Shown here: positions 44,454-52,841 of the stretch, in pieces
How the letters are laid out: the number at the start of each line of letters is the position of its first letter
Numbering within the stretch: the stretch's first letter is position 1
Origin: Mucilaginibacter_A sp965201005
Lineage (GTDB): Bacteria > Bacteroidota > Bacteroidia > Sphingobacteriales > Sphingobacteriaceae
DNA length: 64,000 nucleotides
Assembly (NCBI RefSeq): GCF_965201005.1
Contig: NZ_OZ241747.1
Coordinates: forward strand, 1,550,001 to 1,614,000
Direction: 5' to 3'
Translations under genes and position numbers: made by a program
The notes under the pieces: model-generated
What the model was told of the DNA's origin: nothing
Database searches by the model: none
Seen by the model: the letters and a program-made list of their open reading frames with translations, nothing else

Positions 44454-45335
44454 ATGAAAATTATTGAAGCCCGGTTGCCGCAGGAGTTCGACAAATCATT
44501 CATTGTTTTTCAGGAAAAAGGAAAATTTTTTCCGGCCCCGTGGCATTATCACCCCGAATATGAGCTGGTGCTGGTAAACAAAAGTACCGGCAGGCGCATG
44601 GTTGGCGATCATATCGGTTATTTTGAAGAGGATGACCTGGTGTTTATGGGTTCGCGCCTGCCGCATGTTTGGGTAAACGATCAGATGTTTTTAAAAGGAG
44701 AGGCCAATTACCCCGCCGATGCGATTGTGATCCAGTTTGTAGAACACTTTTTAGGGGATAAATTTTTGGATATCCCGGAACTGGGCAACTTCCGCCGCTT
44801 TCTAAAAACTTCGGAAAGGGGCATGGTGCTGAAAGGAAATACCAGAAAAAAAATTATCCGGCTGATGCAGGACATGCTGCCCATGAACGGGATCCAGCGG
44901 TTATCGGCATTGCTTGGCATCTTTGAAATCCTGTCTTACACTTCCGAATACGAGTTGCTGGCCAGCCCGCAGTTTATCCAAAGTTTTCAGTACGAATCCC
45001 CGGGAAGGTTCAAAAAAATCACGGAATACATCATGCAAAACTTTAATAAAGACATCAACCTGCCCGATGCTGCATCTGTGGCCAACATGGGTTTAACGGC
45101 TTTTTGCAATTATTTTAAAGACCAGTTCCGGCTAACTTTTGTGGAATATTTAAACACGGTGCGCATTGGCCACGCGTGCAAATTACTGGCCGATGACAAA
45201 AACAACATTGTAGAAGTGGCTTACGAGTGCGGTTTTAACAACCTGGCCAATTTTAACCGCCAGTTCAAAAAGATCAAAAACACTACACCGAGCGATTACC
45301 GCAAACTGTTGCACACCGAACATTTGAACGATTGA
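44454..45335 (+). CDS. AraC-family transcriptional regulator
   Basis: This 293-aa protein has an N-terminal cupin sensor (WHYHPEYELVLVNKS, about 25-110) and a C-terminal double HTH of about 95 residues (NFNKDINLPDAASVANMG, then EVAYECGFNNLANFNRQFKK, the AraC signature). It is the only + strand gene in region 2. It is divergent from susC, and its start is 62 bp from promoter module copy 2. It is the best local candidate for binding that element and controlling all four operons. A possible own promoter is TTTG (44403-44406), 18 bp, then TAATATTT. Activation versus repression and the ligand are unknown. Confidence 0.9.
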   Translation: MKIIEARLPQEFDKSFIVFQEKGKFFPAPWHYHPEYELVLVNKSTGRRMVGDHIGYFEEDDLVFMGSRLPHVWVNDQMFLKGEANYPADAIVIQFVEHFLGDKFLDIPELGNFRRFLKTSERGMVLKGNTRKKIIRLMQDMLPMNGIQRLSALLGIFEILSYTSEYELLASPQFIQSFQYESPGRFKKITEYIMQNFNKDINLPDAASVANMGLTAFCNYFKDQFRLTFVEYLNTVRIGHACKLLADDKNNIVEVAYECGFNNLANFNRQFKKIKNTTPSDYRKLLHTEHLND

Positions 45336-45351
45336 TTTAAAAGCAGAGCTG

Positions 45352-45385
45352 CGATGCTGTTTTTATGCCGATAAAAACAGCATCG
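45352..45385. repeat. Compact motif B palindrome after araC-type gene
   Basis: CGATGCTGTTTTTAT and its complement (45371-45385) almost touch, forming a 34-bp hairpin 17 bp after the AraC stop codon. It probably doubles as a terminator. Confidence 0.9.
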
Positions 45386-45424
45386 GCTCAAAGCCTATTT
45401 GATTTTTATCGAAAAGATTTGTAA

Positions 45425-45521
45425 ATGCTTCTTTTATCACCTAAAATTTGGTGGTTTTTTTGAATGTGTTTTTCTGTTGATGACCATTGAAAAACCAAAA
45501 TTTATGGCATAAAAGAAGCAT
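45425..45521. repeat. Inverted pair of motif A, long class
   Basis: Arms at 45425-45436 and 45510-45521. The inner sequence keeps pairing as CCTAAAATTTGG / CCAAAATTTATGG. It lies in the convergent gap between the AraC and ceramidase-like genes. Confidence 0.9.
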
Positions 45522-45554
45522 TGTAAATTTGTCGACTAAAATTTAAACAAGTAG

Positions 45555-46910
45555 TTAAAACTTGCCGATCAATTCTGACAACTGTTTTTGGATGATTTCC
45601 TCGGCGGCAACTTCTAAACAACTGGTCCGGCACAACCAGGTTTCGTAACCGCCACGTTCAATTTCGTGTTCAGGGCAAACATAACCAACATATCCATTGG
45701 CCAAAGTGATGGTAAAATAGTGCTGGTTTTTATCTTTTAAAGTCAAACCGGTTTCGGCAAAAAACTCTCCGCCCAGGCCACCGATCACCACGTCCCCGAT
45801 CTTAAAAGCTTGTACCGGAAACATAATTGTATCCGGAAATTCGTTCAGCAAAACCAGTTCGCGGGCATAAACTTTTCGCATGGTTTCGTAATCAATCCCC
45901 TGCAGCTGTTCATAATTGCTATTTGCCACAATTTTTTTGGCCGAAGCAAGCATTGCCGCGTCCGGTTTGCGGGTCCTGATCGGCACATCTTCATATTGTA
46001 CCAATAAAAGAAGCTCCGTTTGCCAGTTGATCTGCTGAACCGATTGAAAAACTTTTTCGGCCAGATTTCCGCCTATCAAACGGCTTTTTTCAAAGTTTTC
46101 TTTTGGGAAGCGATTGCTGTTCAAAAAATCCCAAATGTTGGCGTCGCCGCTGGTGCCGTTGCTCAGCATTCCCACAAAACTGTCACCAGCTTTAAGTTTT
46201 TCTTTAAGCTGATCGGAAAATTCACCAAAATAGTCCGAACTGATCGTACCGCTTTGCCAATCGCCCACATAATGCATGGAATAATTTCCGAGGATGCCCA
46301 GCCATACGTCATTTTCGTTTTTAACAGCAAGGTAGCACAATTGCGCATCCGGTTTCGATACCGGCGCAATGATCTGACCTTCAGCACCAAAAGGATTTGT
46401 TTTAACCTGGTCCAAACCGTCGGTGACCGGATTTTTAGCTTCGTAACCATCTTTCATCCGGTAACGGCGGCACAAAACATATTCAGGTACATCAACGCTG
46501 CCGAAACCGATTTTTGCGTTGACCAGGTTTTGCCACGCCTGCACAATTGCCTGAACAATCAACGCAGGTAATTTTTCGCGATAAGGCAAATCTGCATTGC
46601 CCAGCAGCAAGCTTTCTATCGAACCTGAAGCATGTGTATGTGTGCTGGAAATCAACATATTTTGCGGCAAAATACCGGTTTGCCGCTGTACCAATTGTTT
46701 CACTTCATCCAAAAACTCACGCCGCATCGCACAAATATCCACCACACAAATAGCAACAGTGATATTTCCGCTTTGCAAAACCAATGCTTTTGCAAAAAGG
46801 TTATCGTGAATATCGGTAGCATAATGGGTGATAAAATCCCCGTTGATCAATGTGCCCAGCGGAGGGGTGATATTTACTTTTGAAGCTCCGGCTTTGATTT
46901 TTTCCTGCAT
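45555..46910 (-). CDS. Neutral/alkaline ceramidase-like hydrolase, no signal peptide
   Basis: This 451-aa protein belongs to the neutral ceramidase N-terminal domain group. The N-terminal AGASKVNITPPLGTLINGDF and the zinc-site SSTHTHASGS are the family hallmarks. No signal peptide is seen, so it is probably cytosolic, unlike true neutral ceramidases, and it lacks their C-terminal Ig domain. Proteins of this group in Bacteroidetes catabolic loci probably hydrolyse amides or esters other than ceramide. It is last in the RidA operon. Cleavage of an N-acyl group from an amino sugar or amino acid conjugate would suit the M19 dipeptidase and aminotransferase next to it, but this is inference. Confidence 0.72.
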   Translation of the reverse strand: MQEKIKAGASKVNITPPLGTLINGDFITHYATDIHDNLFAKALVLQSGNITVAICVVDICAMRREFLDEVKQLVQRQTGILPQNMLISSTHTHASGSIESLLLGNADLPYREKLPALIVQAIVQAWQNLVNAKIGFGSVDVPEYVLCRRYRMKDGYEAKNPVTDGLDQVKTNPFGAEGQIIAPVSKPDAQLCYLAVKNENDVWLGILGNYSMHYVGDWQSGTISSDYFGEFSDQLKEKLKAGDSFVGMLSNGTSGDANIWDFLNSNRFPKENFEKSRLIGGNLAEKVFQSVQQINWQTELLLLVQYEDVPIRTRKPDAAMLASAKKIVANSNYEQLQGIDYETMRKVYARELVLLNEFPDTIMFPVQAFKIGDVVIGGLGGEFFAETGLTLKDKNQHYFTITLANGYVGYVCPEHEIERGGYETWLCRTSCLEVAAEEIIQKQLSELIGKF

Positions 46911-46961
46911 AAAAGAAATATAATTTTCGGGCCTGTTTAATTTTTATCTGATGCGTTTGCA

Positions 46962-47056
46962 ATGCTTCTTTTATCACCAAAAAAATGGTAAAGGTTTAGT
47001 TTTGGATTGATAAAAACTGAATGCGAATACCAATTTTTAGTTGATAAAAGAAGCAT
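46962..47056. repeat. Inverted pair of motif A, long class
   Basis: Arms at 46962-46973 and 47045-47056, both extended inward (TCACCAAAA and TTTTTAGTTGA). It lies in the 188-bp gap between the M19 and ceramidase-like genes, inside the operon. Confidence 0.9.
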
Positions 47057-47098
47057 GTTATTTTCTCCCTGAAAATATAAAAACGCATCGGTTATTTA

Positions 47099-48181
47099 TC
47101 AGTTTAAAACTTTCCTGAAAAGCCGAAGCCAGTTTTTACTAAAAATATTTTCGATATCCTGTTCGGTATAACCGCGTTTAGTCAAAATCTGCTGATATGT
47201 TTGCAGGTCCGCAATCGAATCTAAATCCCAGGGCGATTGTTCCGTGCCGAAATTTCCGTCCAGATCACTTCCGATGGCTACATGTAAACTGTTGCCGGCA
47301 AGCTGGCAAATATGGTCCCAGTGATCAACCAGGTTTTCCATGCGGATATTTAGCTGCCATGGGTCGGAAACGGCATCGATAAAACGCGTGTCCATCGCCC
47401 AGCAATCCAGCATACCGCCGATCACGGCATCGCGTTCAATCAGCATTTTAATGTTTTCATCCGTTAATTGGCGTTGGGTTGGCGCAATTTTACGCACGTT
47501 GTGGTGGCTTGCCCAAACCGGGCCTTTAAACGTATTTAAAGCTTGGATAAAACCTTCGTCTGTTAAATGGGTAACATCAAGCACCATATTCAAGCTGTCC
47601 ATTTCTTTTAGCAGTTCAAACCCCGATGGCAAAATCGGGCCTTCCATTTTGGTTCCCGGCGCGTATCTGCCCGCCCCGAAATGTGATAATCCTACCGCGC
47701 GCAAGCCGTAGTTGTATGCTTTTTCGAGGTAAGAAATATTGACTAAGGAATCTGCGCCTTCCAAACTTAAAATATAACCAATCGGCTTGTCCTCGTCCGA
47801 AATTTCGGCGTTTTCCCACAAAGCCAGATGATTGTCTAAACCAATTCCTGTGGTAATCTGTACCATTTCGCTCAATGCTTCCATTTCGCGGTACCAGGCC
47901 AATTGTGCCTGCGTCATGGCCCAGGCCTGCTGCGGCGAATTCCATCCGGATATAGACATGCCAAAAGAAGTACAGCGGGAAAGTTGTGTGGCAATGACCA
48001 GTCCGACGCGGCCTTTACGTAATTCGGGCAGGCAAACGGTACCGCGGCCACGGTCGTTTTTGTCTTTCAAGTGCATTTCCTGCAATCGGATTTCGCTCAA
48101 CGGCCGGGTTAAATCGCGGTTCCATTCGATGGCGTTCATGGCCAAATCCAGGTGCGCATCAATTAGGAATGGTTTTTTCAT
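47099..48181 (-). CDS. M19 membrane-dipeptidase-like zinc amidohydrolase
   Basis: This 360-aa protein has no signal peptide. DAHLDLA (His10, Asp12) is the metal-binding start of the amidohydrolase barrel. SLEGADSL, LDVTHLTDEGF, ASHHNVRKIAP and AIGSDLDGNFG are the later metal and substrate strands. M19 enzymes hydrolyse dipeptides, often with D residues, and some act on other amides. It overlaps the upstream dehydrogenase-like gene by ATGA. Local context suggests an amide product of the same pathway. Confidence 0.83.
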   Translation of the reverse strand: MKKPFLIDAHLDLAMNAIEWNRDLTRPLSEIRLQEMHLKDKNDRGRGTVCLPELRKGRVGLVIATQLSRCTSFGMSISGWNSPQQAWAMTQAQLAWYREMEALSEMVQITTGIGLDNHLALWENAEISDEDKPIGYILSLEGADSLVNISYLEKAYNYGLRAVGLSHFGAGRYAPGTKMEGPILPSGFELLKEMDSLNMVLDVTHLTDEGFIQALNTFKGPVWASHHNVRKIAPTQRQLTDENIKMLIERDAVIGGMLDCWAMDTRFIDAVSDPWQLNIRMENLVDHWDHICQLAGNSLHVAIGSDLDGNFGTEQSPWDLDSIADLQTYQQILTKRGYTEQDIENIFSKNWLRLFRKVLN

Positions 48182-49149
48182 GGCAAAACTACAGGAATAA
48201 CCGCTTTGGTTTTGGGTTGATGGTTAAATGGATATTTACTGATGATTTCCCTGATCTGATAACTGAATTTCCGAAAAGCTGCTTCCCATCCGGCTGCTTC
48301 TTCAGGCGTATAATCGTAAAATCCTTTACCGGTTTTCATTCCTTTTTCAGCCTGATAGACAATGTCCAGGCAAAATTGCGGGATATGCGTATCTTTTGAA
48401 AGTTCGGGGTTCAAATCCTGCATCACAATGCCGTACATATAAGTCCCCATTAAATCCATATACCTGAAATTACCTGCAAAAGGCAAATAATAACCGGCAT
48501 CGTTACGGCAGGCGCGGTCAATATCTTCTATGGTAACATATTCATTTTCAATTAAATAGAAAGCCTCCCTCATTAAAGCCATCATCATTTTAGAGCGGAT
48601 GCCGCGGTTTCTTTTTAAAATATATGGATCTTTTTGCCAGCATAATTTTGCAGTTTGATAAAACTGATGTGCCAGTTTAATATCTGTAAAAGAATTGGTA
48701 ATGATTTCGAGGAAAAAAGTAGTGTGGGCAGGTTCTGTCCAGTTGGCACCGATCAATCTTTCCGGATGTTGGGCGTGTTGCTGTAAAGCACTCAGCGTAA
48801 AACTTTCTGTGTTGATGGCAATCAGCGTATCATCGGGCAGCTTGCTTTCCAGTTCCCGGATCAATGCTTCTTTTACCACTATATTTTCAGCGGTGATGGC
48901 GATGGCGATGTCAAAAGCAACAGCATTGCCAATTATGCTTGTTATGTTCAAATTTCCTGTAGTGATCAGCCTGCCTTCGTTTTTATTTGAATCGCTGATA
49001 TGCAGGTTGATCTTTTTTAACGCATCGGCTTTAGAGGTACATAAAAGCGTTACCAAATGGCCGGCCTGCAATAAACAAACGCAAAGGCTAAAGGCTGTTG
49101 GATGATCGCCTGCTACTAAAATATGTTGATTTTTGTGGTTTAAATCCAT
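48178..49149 (-). CDS. Degenerate 3-hydroxyacyl-CoA dehydrogenase-like protein
   Basis: This is 323 aa from the ATG at 49149. It is paralogous in layout to the intact dehydrogenase at 50557-51543: an N-terminal Rossmann-like half and a C-terminal 3HCDH helical half (FRYMDLMGTYMYGI). The NAD-binding G-x-G-x-x-G is replaced by AGDHPTA (13-19), and the catalytic His of the GxHW motif is Asn136 (GANWTEP). The ASNTS segment has become AINTE. It is therefore probably catalytically inactive or altered, perhaps a partner subunit. A motif A copy (48864-48875) encodes VKEAL. It starts 42 bp downstream of the aminotransferase gene. Confidence 0.78.
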   Translation of the reverse strand: MDLNHKNQHILVAGDHPTAFSLCVCLLQAGHLVTLLCTSKADALKKINLHISDSNKNEGRLITTGNLNITSIIGNAVAFDIAIAITAENIVVKEALIRELESKLPDDTLIAINTESFTLSALQQHAQHPERLIGANWTEPAHTTFFLEIITNSFTDIKLAHQFYQTAKLCWQKDPYILKRNRGIRSKMMMALMREAFYLIENEYVTIEDIDRACRNDAGYYLPFAGNFRYMDLMGTYMYGIVMQDLNPELSKDTHIPQFCLDIVYQAEKGMKTGKGFYDYTPEEAAGWEAAFRKFSYQIREIISKYPFNHQPKTKAVIPVVLP

Positions 49150-49191
49150 AAACAAAATCTATGCTGATCAGGTGTTGGTTTAATAGATAAT

Positions 49192-50496
49192 TTACAGTTC
49201 TGCTAAAACTTCCGATGCTGTTTTTATCGCCTGTTTTATGTCGTCTTCGGTATGTACCGCACTGATATACCACAAACCGCGGCCAATAATCCGGATGCCT
49301 TTGCGGTGCATTCCGGCTATAAACTTTCCTAAAAGTTGTTTATCGGGGATCAACGTATCGCGGTAATCTTTAATTTCTGTTTGTTCTGTAAAAGCGATAG
49401 TAAACATCGGTCCGGGGCCTTGTACCAGCATTTTATGGTGATGTTTTCCGGCGGCTTCCCGCAAACCTTGCATCAATTTCTGTCCCAAGTTAAACATGCG
49501 CGGATACGGGTTTTCCTGTTGTAAAACTTTTATGGTGGTCAACGCTGCGGCAATGGTGGCATTACTCGAATTCATGGTTCCGGCATGAATCACTTTAGAT
49601 TGTTCGATCACATCCATCCAATCTTTTTTACCTACAATTGCACTTATCGGGTAGCCGCTGGCCAGTGCTTTGGCAAATATGGAAATGTCTGGGCGGATGC
49701 CAAAATAAGCCTGCGCGCCGCCCAAACCTAGCCGGAAACCGGTAATTACTTCGTCAAAAATCAAGGCAATATTATATTGTGTGCAAATTTCCCGCAATCC
49801 CTGTAAAAATCCTTCAGCCGGTAAAATACATCCGTTGTTACACATAACAGGTTCTGTAATAACGGCCGCCAGATCCTGATGATGCCTGGCGACTACAGTT
49901 TTTACCAGCTCTAAATCGTTCCAGGGCAAAATCATAAATTCTTCCCGCGTACTTTCAGGCAACCCGGCACTCCAGGGATAAACATTTGGATTTTCCCTAT
50001 CGCCCAATGCTTCTGCCGAAGGTGTGGACAAACCCCAGGAAACATTGTCCAGCCAACCATGGAAATGCCCTTCAAAACGCAGAAACTTTTTACGGCCGGT
50101 TTTTGCCCGCGCTACCCGGAAAGCGGTGTGCACCGCTTCCGATCCGTCCAAACAAAAACGCAACAGTTCTGCCGAAGGGATCAGTTCATTTAATTTTTCG
50201 GCCAGTTCAATTTCCCGGATATGCTGCCCGGCAAACAACTGTCCCTGAGCAGAATAAGCCGTAACCGCTTCTGCAACAGCAGGATGTGAATGGCCTAAAA
50301 TCAGCGGTCCCTGGCTAAGAGTGAAATCCAGGTATTCGTTGCCGTCAGCATCATAAATACGGCTTCCTTTACCATGCGTATAAAACATGGCGTGCGGATA
50401 ATTCATTTTCCGGAACTCGGAAGAAACGCCTCCGGCCATAACTTTTCTGGCGCGTTCCAGCAAGGCTGCCGACTTGGAATAGTCAGTGTTTTCCAT
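49192..50496 (-). CDS. Class III PLP aminotransferase, GSA-aminomutase-like
   Basis: This 434-aa cytosolic protein has DGSEAVHTAFRVARAKTG, FEGHFHGW and LIFDEVITGFRLG (Asp248 contacts the PLP ring nitrogen), and IFAKALASGYPISA, in which Lys276 should hold PLP. These motifs match the glutamate-1-semialdehyde aminomutase branch, but the operon is catabolic and not for heme synthesis. It could be an omega-aminotransferase acting on an amino sugar or amino acid. The last codons (IKTAS, 49215-49226) carry a motif B copy. RidA in the same operon fits removal of reactive enamine/imine intermediates. Confidence 0.82.
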   Translation of the reverse strand: MENTDYSKSAALLERARKVMAGGVSSEFRKMNYPHAMFYTHGKGSRIYDADGNEYLDFTLSQGPLILGHSHPAVAEAVTAYSAQGQLFAGQHIREIELAEKLNELIPSAELLRFCLDGSEAVHTAFRVARAKTGRKKFLRFEGHFHGWLDNVSWGLSTPSAEALGDRENPNVYPWSAGLPESTREEFMILPWNDLELVKTVVARHHQDLAAVITEPVMCNNGCILPAEGFLQGLREICTQYNIALIFDEVITGFRLGLGGAQAYFGIRPDISIFAKALASGYPISAIVGKKDWMDVIEQSKVIHAGTMNSSNATIAAALTTIKVLQQENPYPRMFNLGQKLMQGLREAAGKHHHKMLVQGPGPMFTIAFTEQTEIKDYRDTLIPDKQLLGKFIAGMHRKGIRIIGRGLWYISAVHTEDDIKQAIKTASEVLAEL

Positions 50497-50545
50497 TTAT
50501 GTTTTTTGTGTTTAGGTTGAGGACGGCCCTGCAAAAAAGTACCGG

Positions 50546-50557
50546 TAAAAACAGTAT
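50546..50557 (-). repeat. Variant motif B copy between aminotransferase and dehydrogenase
   Basis: TAAAAACAGTAT (A at motif position 3) lies at the 3' end of the dehydrogenase gene, its last base being part of the stop codon. Confidence 0.7.
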
Positions 50558-51543
50558 CAGCTATTTTTGTGCGTATTGTTTTGTGATGGGTACAAAGCCG
50601 CCAACCGGTCTATATCTTTATTAAATTCTGCAAAAGCGGCCTCCCATTCTTTGGCTTCATCATCTTTATAATTATAAAAACCATGGGAATTTTGTGTGCC
50701 TTTGGCTTTTAAATCGATCATTTTCTGCATGGTTTTCGGTACGCTGTCGGTATTATTTAATTGAGGTAAAATGTTTTGAAGCAGTGTTTCCATGTCTTCT
50801 AAACCGAGGTAATCCAATCGCCGGAAAATGCCCATCAAAGTCATCCACGAACCGGCATCATACCGGAAAGCCTTGTCCATATCTTCAATCGTGGCTATTC
50901 CCTGGTCGGCCAGGTTTAACCCTTCCCGGTAAACGGCATACATCAGACGGTTGGTCACAAAACCTCGAATGTCTTTTTTTAACAGGGTTGGCTCTTTTCC
51001 CCAGTAATGTGCCAGGTCAAAAGCACGGTTGGCAAAATTAATGTCTGTCTGTTCCCCGCAGGTGATCTCCAGAAAACGCGTCATAAAAGCAGGTTCCGCC
51101 CAGTGGATGCCCAGGAAACGCTGCGGGTGCGGCACAAAGTTTTGCAAAATGCTGATCGGGATTGCCGAAGTATTGCTGGCTATAATCGTATCATCAGCCA
51201 CCGCAGCAGCGATTTTTGTGTAAACTTCTTTTTTGATTTCGGCTTGCTCAGTTACACATTCCAGCACCAAGATGCAGTTTTCCAAGTTGTTGTAATCAGC
51301 AGAAACCGTTAACTGATCTAAGTAATATCCAAGGGGATTTTTCAACAAACCTGCTTTTTCACAATGTAGTAATTGTTCTAAAATACGTGTTGGGGCTTCG
51401 GCCAGTTCTTCCGGGAGTGGTGCAATGGCTTTGACCGGATGGCCTGCAATCAGCAGGGCAACAGCAATACTGCTGCCCATCAAGCCTAAGCCCACAACGC
51501 CAACGTTTATTTCAGCGGGATTTAACTGCTCCGGTAGAGGCAT
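50557..51543 (-). CDS. 3-hydroxyacyl-CoA dehydrogenase-family oxidoreductase
   Basis: The ATG at 51543, two bases after the RidA stop, is the likely start (328 aa); a TTG seven codons upstream would overlap RidA. NAD-binding Gly18-Leu-Gly20-Leu-Met-Gly23, ASNTSAIPIS (122-131) and GIHWAEP with catalytic His147 are present, so the enzyme looks intact. The GIHW form resembles the L-gulonate-3-dehydrogenase/lambda-crystallin and small-hydroxyacid branch as much as acyl-CoA enzymes. A hydroxy-acid or sugar-acid oxidation is therefore plausible. It is paired with a degenerate paralog two genes downstream. Confidence 0.8.
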   Translation of the reverse strand: MPLPEQLNPAEINVGVVGLGLMGSSIAVALLIAGHPVKAIAPLPEELAEAPTRILEQLLHCEKAGLLKNPLGYYLDQLTVSADYNNLENCILVLECVTEQAEIKKEVYTKIAAAVADDTIIASNTSAIPISILQNFVPHPQRFLGIHWAEPAFMTRFLEITCGEQTDINFANRAFDLAHYWGKEPTLLKKDIRGFVTNRLMYAVYREGLNLADQGIATIEDMDKAFRYDAGSWMTLMGIFRRLDYLGLEDMETLLQNILPQLNNTDSVPKTMQKMIDLKAKGTQNSHGFYNYKDDEAKEWEAAFAEFNKDIDRLAALYPSQNNTHKNS

Positions 51544-51545
51544 AA

Positions 51546-51932
51546 TCAGATTTTTACGATGCAATCGATTTCTACCTTAATGCCTTCGCCCAAAACTGAT
51601 TGCACTGTTGTGCGTGCTGGTTTTATGCCTGGAAAATAAGTAGCGTAAACTTCATTATATCGGTCAAACTCGTTAATATCAGCCAGATGAACGGTGCATT
51701 TTAAGGTGTTTTCCATTGATCCGCCTGCGGCTGTTACAATGGCTTTGATGTTGTTTAAGGTTCGGTGCGTTTCTTCTTCAATCGTACCTAAAACAAACTT
51801 GGAAGTTTTAAAATCAACGGCCGCCTGCCCGCTTACATATAAAAAACCATCTATCAAAACGCCATCCGAATACGCGCCAGTTTCAAAAGCCGGATCACGG
51901 TCCGGGTGCGCAACCTTTACTTTTTGTATCAT
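51546..51932 (-). CDS. RidA/YjgF-family enamine/imine deaminase
   Basis: This 128-aa protein is of normal RidA length. FLYVSGQAAVD, Arg107 in the PARTTVQ segment and Glu121 in VEIDCIV match the residues that bind the carboxylate and activate water. The family hydrolyses reactive 2-aminoacrylate-type enamines. It is first in the operon with the aminotransferase, after promoter module copy 3 and a 35-nt leader. Its start codon overlaps a motif B copy (51932-51943). Confidence 0.9.
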   Translation of the reverse strand: MIQKVKVAHPDRDPAFETGAYSDGVLIDGFLYVSGQAAVDFKTSKFVLGTIEEETHRTLNNIKAIVTAAGGSMENTLKCTVHLADINEFDRYNEVYATYFPGIKPARTTVQSVLGEGIKVEIDCIVKI

Positions 51933-51943
51933 AAAAACAGCAT
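51932..51943 (-). repeat. Motif B copy overlapping RidA start codon
   Basis: TAAAAACAGCAT on the + strand; on the minus strand its end supplies the first base of the RidA ATG, so it sits exactly where ribosomes would bind. Confidence 0.75.
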
Positions 51944-51973
51944 AAACTTTAAAAATCCGGTTATACTTATACT

Positions 51974-52030
51974 CAAAAGTAGTTTCCGCAAGTTTATTTA
52001 TTCACAACTTTTGTTTGCATTTATAATACT
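51974..52030 (-). promoter_or_regulatory. Shared promoter module, copy 3 (RidA operon)
   Basis: Minus strand: a 26-bp element from AGTATTATAAA to CAAAAGTTG (52030-52005), 23 bp, then TACTTTTG (51981-51974). The upstream SDR gene ends inside 52040, so the element fills the intergenic gap. Confidence 0.8.
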
Positions 52031-52039
52031 TTTATTCAC

Positions 52040-52828
52040 TCACCAGCAGTTCCAGCCGCCATCGACATTCAGGTTTTGGCCGGTAATGTAAGATGCCGCG
52101 TCCGACAATAAAAATGCCACCGAACCAGCAATTTCCGGTGAGTTGCCAACCCTGCCCATCGGGCTTTTTTTGTTCAGCCTTTCAACAAAATCAGGGTTAG
52201 CTTTTTGTACTGCCGGATTTGGAAACGGCCCTGGCGAAATACTGTTGAACCGGACGTTGCTTTTGCCGTAATGCACGGCCAGATAGCGCACCATCTGGAT
52301 AATCCCGGCTTTAGTAACGCCATATTCGATCGGGTTTTTCGTCATCGGCGGTTCGTAAGCATCCGGGTAAGGCGACAACGAACCATACATGCTCGAAAAC
52401 AAAACCATGCTTCCGCCTCCGTTTGCCGCCATGTGCGTGGCCACTTCCCTGGAAATCAAAAAACACGAAGTCAGGCTGCCGTGGCTAACGGTATCGAAAT
52501 CTGCCCCGGTCAAATCTTCCAATTTTTTTGCGGTTGAAGCATAAGTTAGGTTGACCAAACCTTGCGGTACGCCGTATTTTTTAATTTCTGCTGAGATAAA
52601 TTCCGGGATCAGGTCTGTATCGTGCACGTTTAAAGTTGCCGCATGAACATGACCTGCCAAGTTTTGGGCAGCTATAAATTGCGCTGCTTTATCTTCCATA
52701 TCGATGCAAAGCACTTTTGCACCTGCCGAAATGAGTAAATTGATAGTTGCCTGGCCGAGATAACCGGCACCGCCAAAAACCCAGATTCGCTTGCCTGTTA
52801 AACTTAAAATTTGTGCTGAATTTTCCAA
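52040..52828 (-). CDS. Short-chain dehydrogenase (intact), TTG start
   Basis: This is 262 aa; the only sensible start is TTG at 52828, as no ATG precedes the Rossmann motif. GGAGYLG (N-terminal cofactor loop), LFSSMYG (catalytic Ser) and YGVTK (catalytic Tyr-x3-Lys) are intact, and the C-terminus NVDGGWNCW is normal for SDRs. It follows the paralogous SDR by 13 bp and is last in the aldolase operon. An NAD(P)-dependent alcohol or sugar oxidation is likely; the substrate is unknown. Confidence 0.85.
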   Translation of the reverse strand: MENSAQILSLTGKRIWVFGGAGYLGQATINLLISAGAKVLCIDMEDKAAQFIAAQNLAGHVHAATLNVHDTDLIPEFISAEIKKYGVPQGLVNLTYASTAKKLEDLTGADFDTVSHGSLTSCFLISREVATHMAANGGGSMVLFSSMYGSLSPYPDAYEPPMTKNPIEYGVTKAGIIQMVRYLAVHYGKSNVRFNSISPGPFPNPAVQKANPDFVERLNKKSPMGRVGNSPEIAGSVAFLLSDAASYITGQNLNVDGGWNCW

Positions 52829-52841
52829 TTTGATTGCTTTT

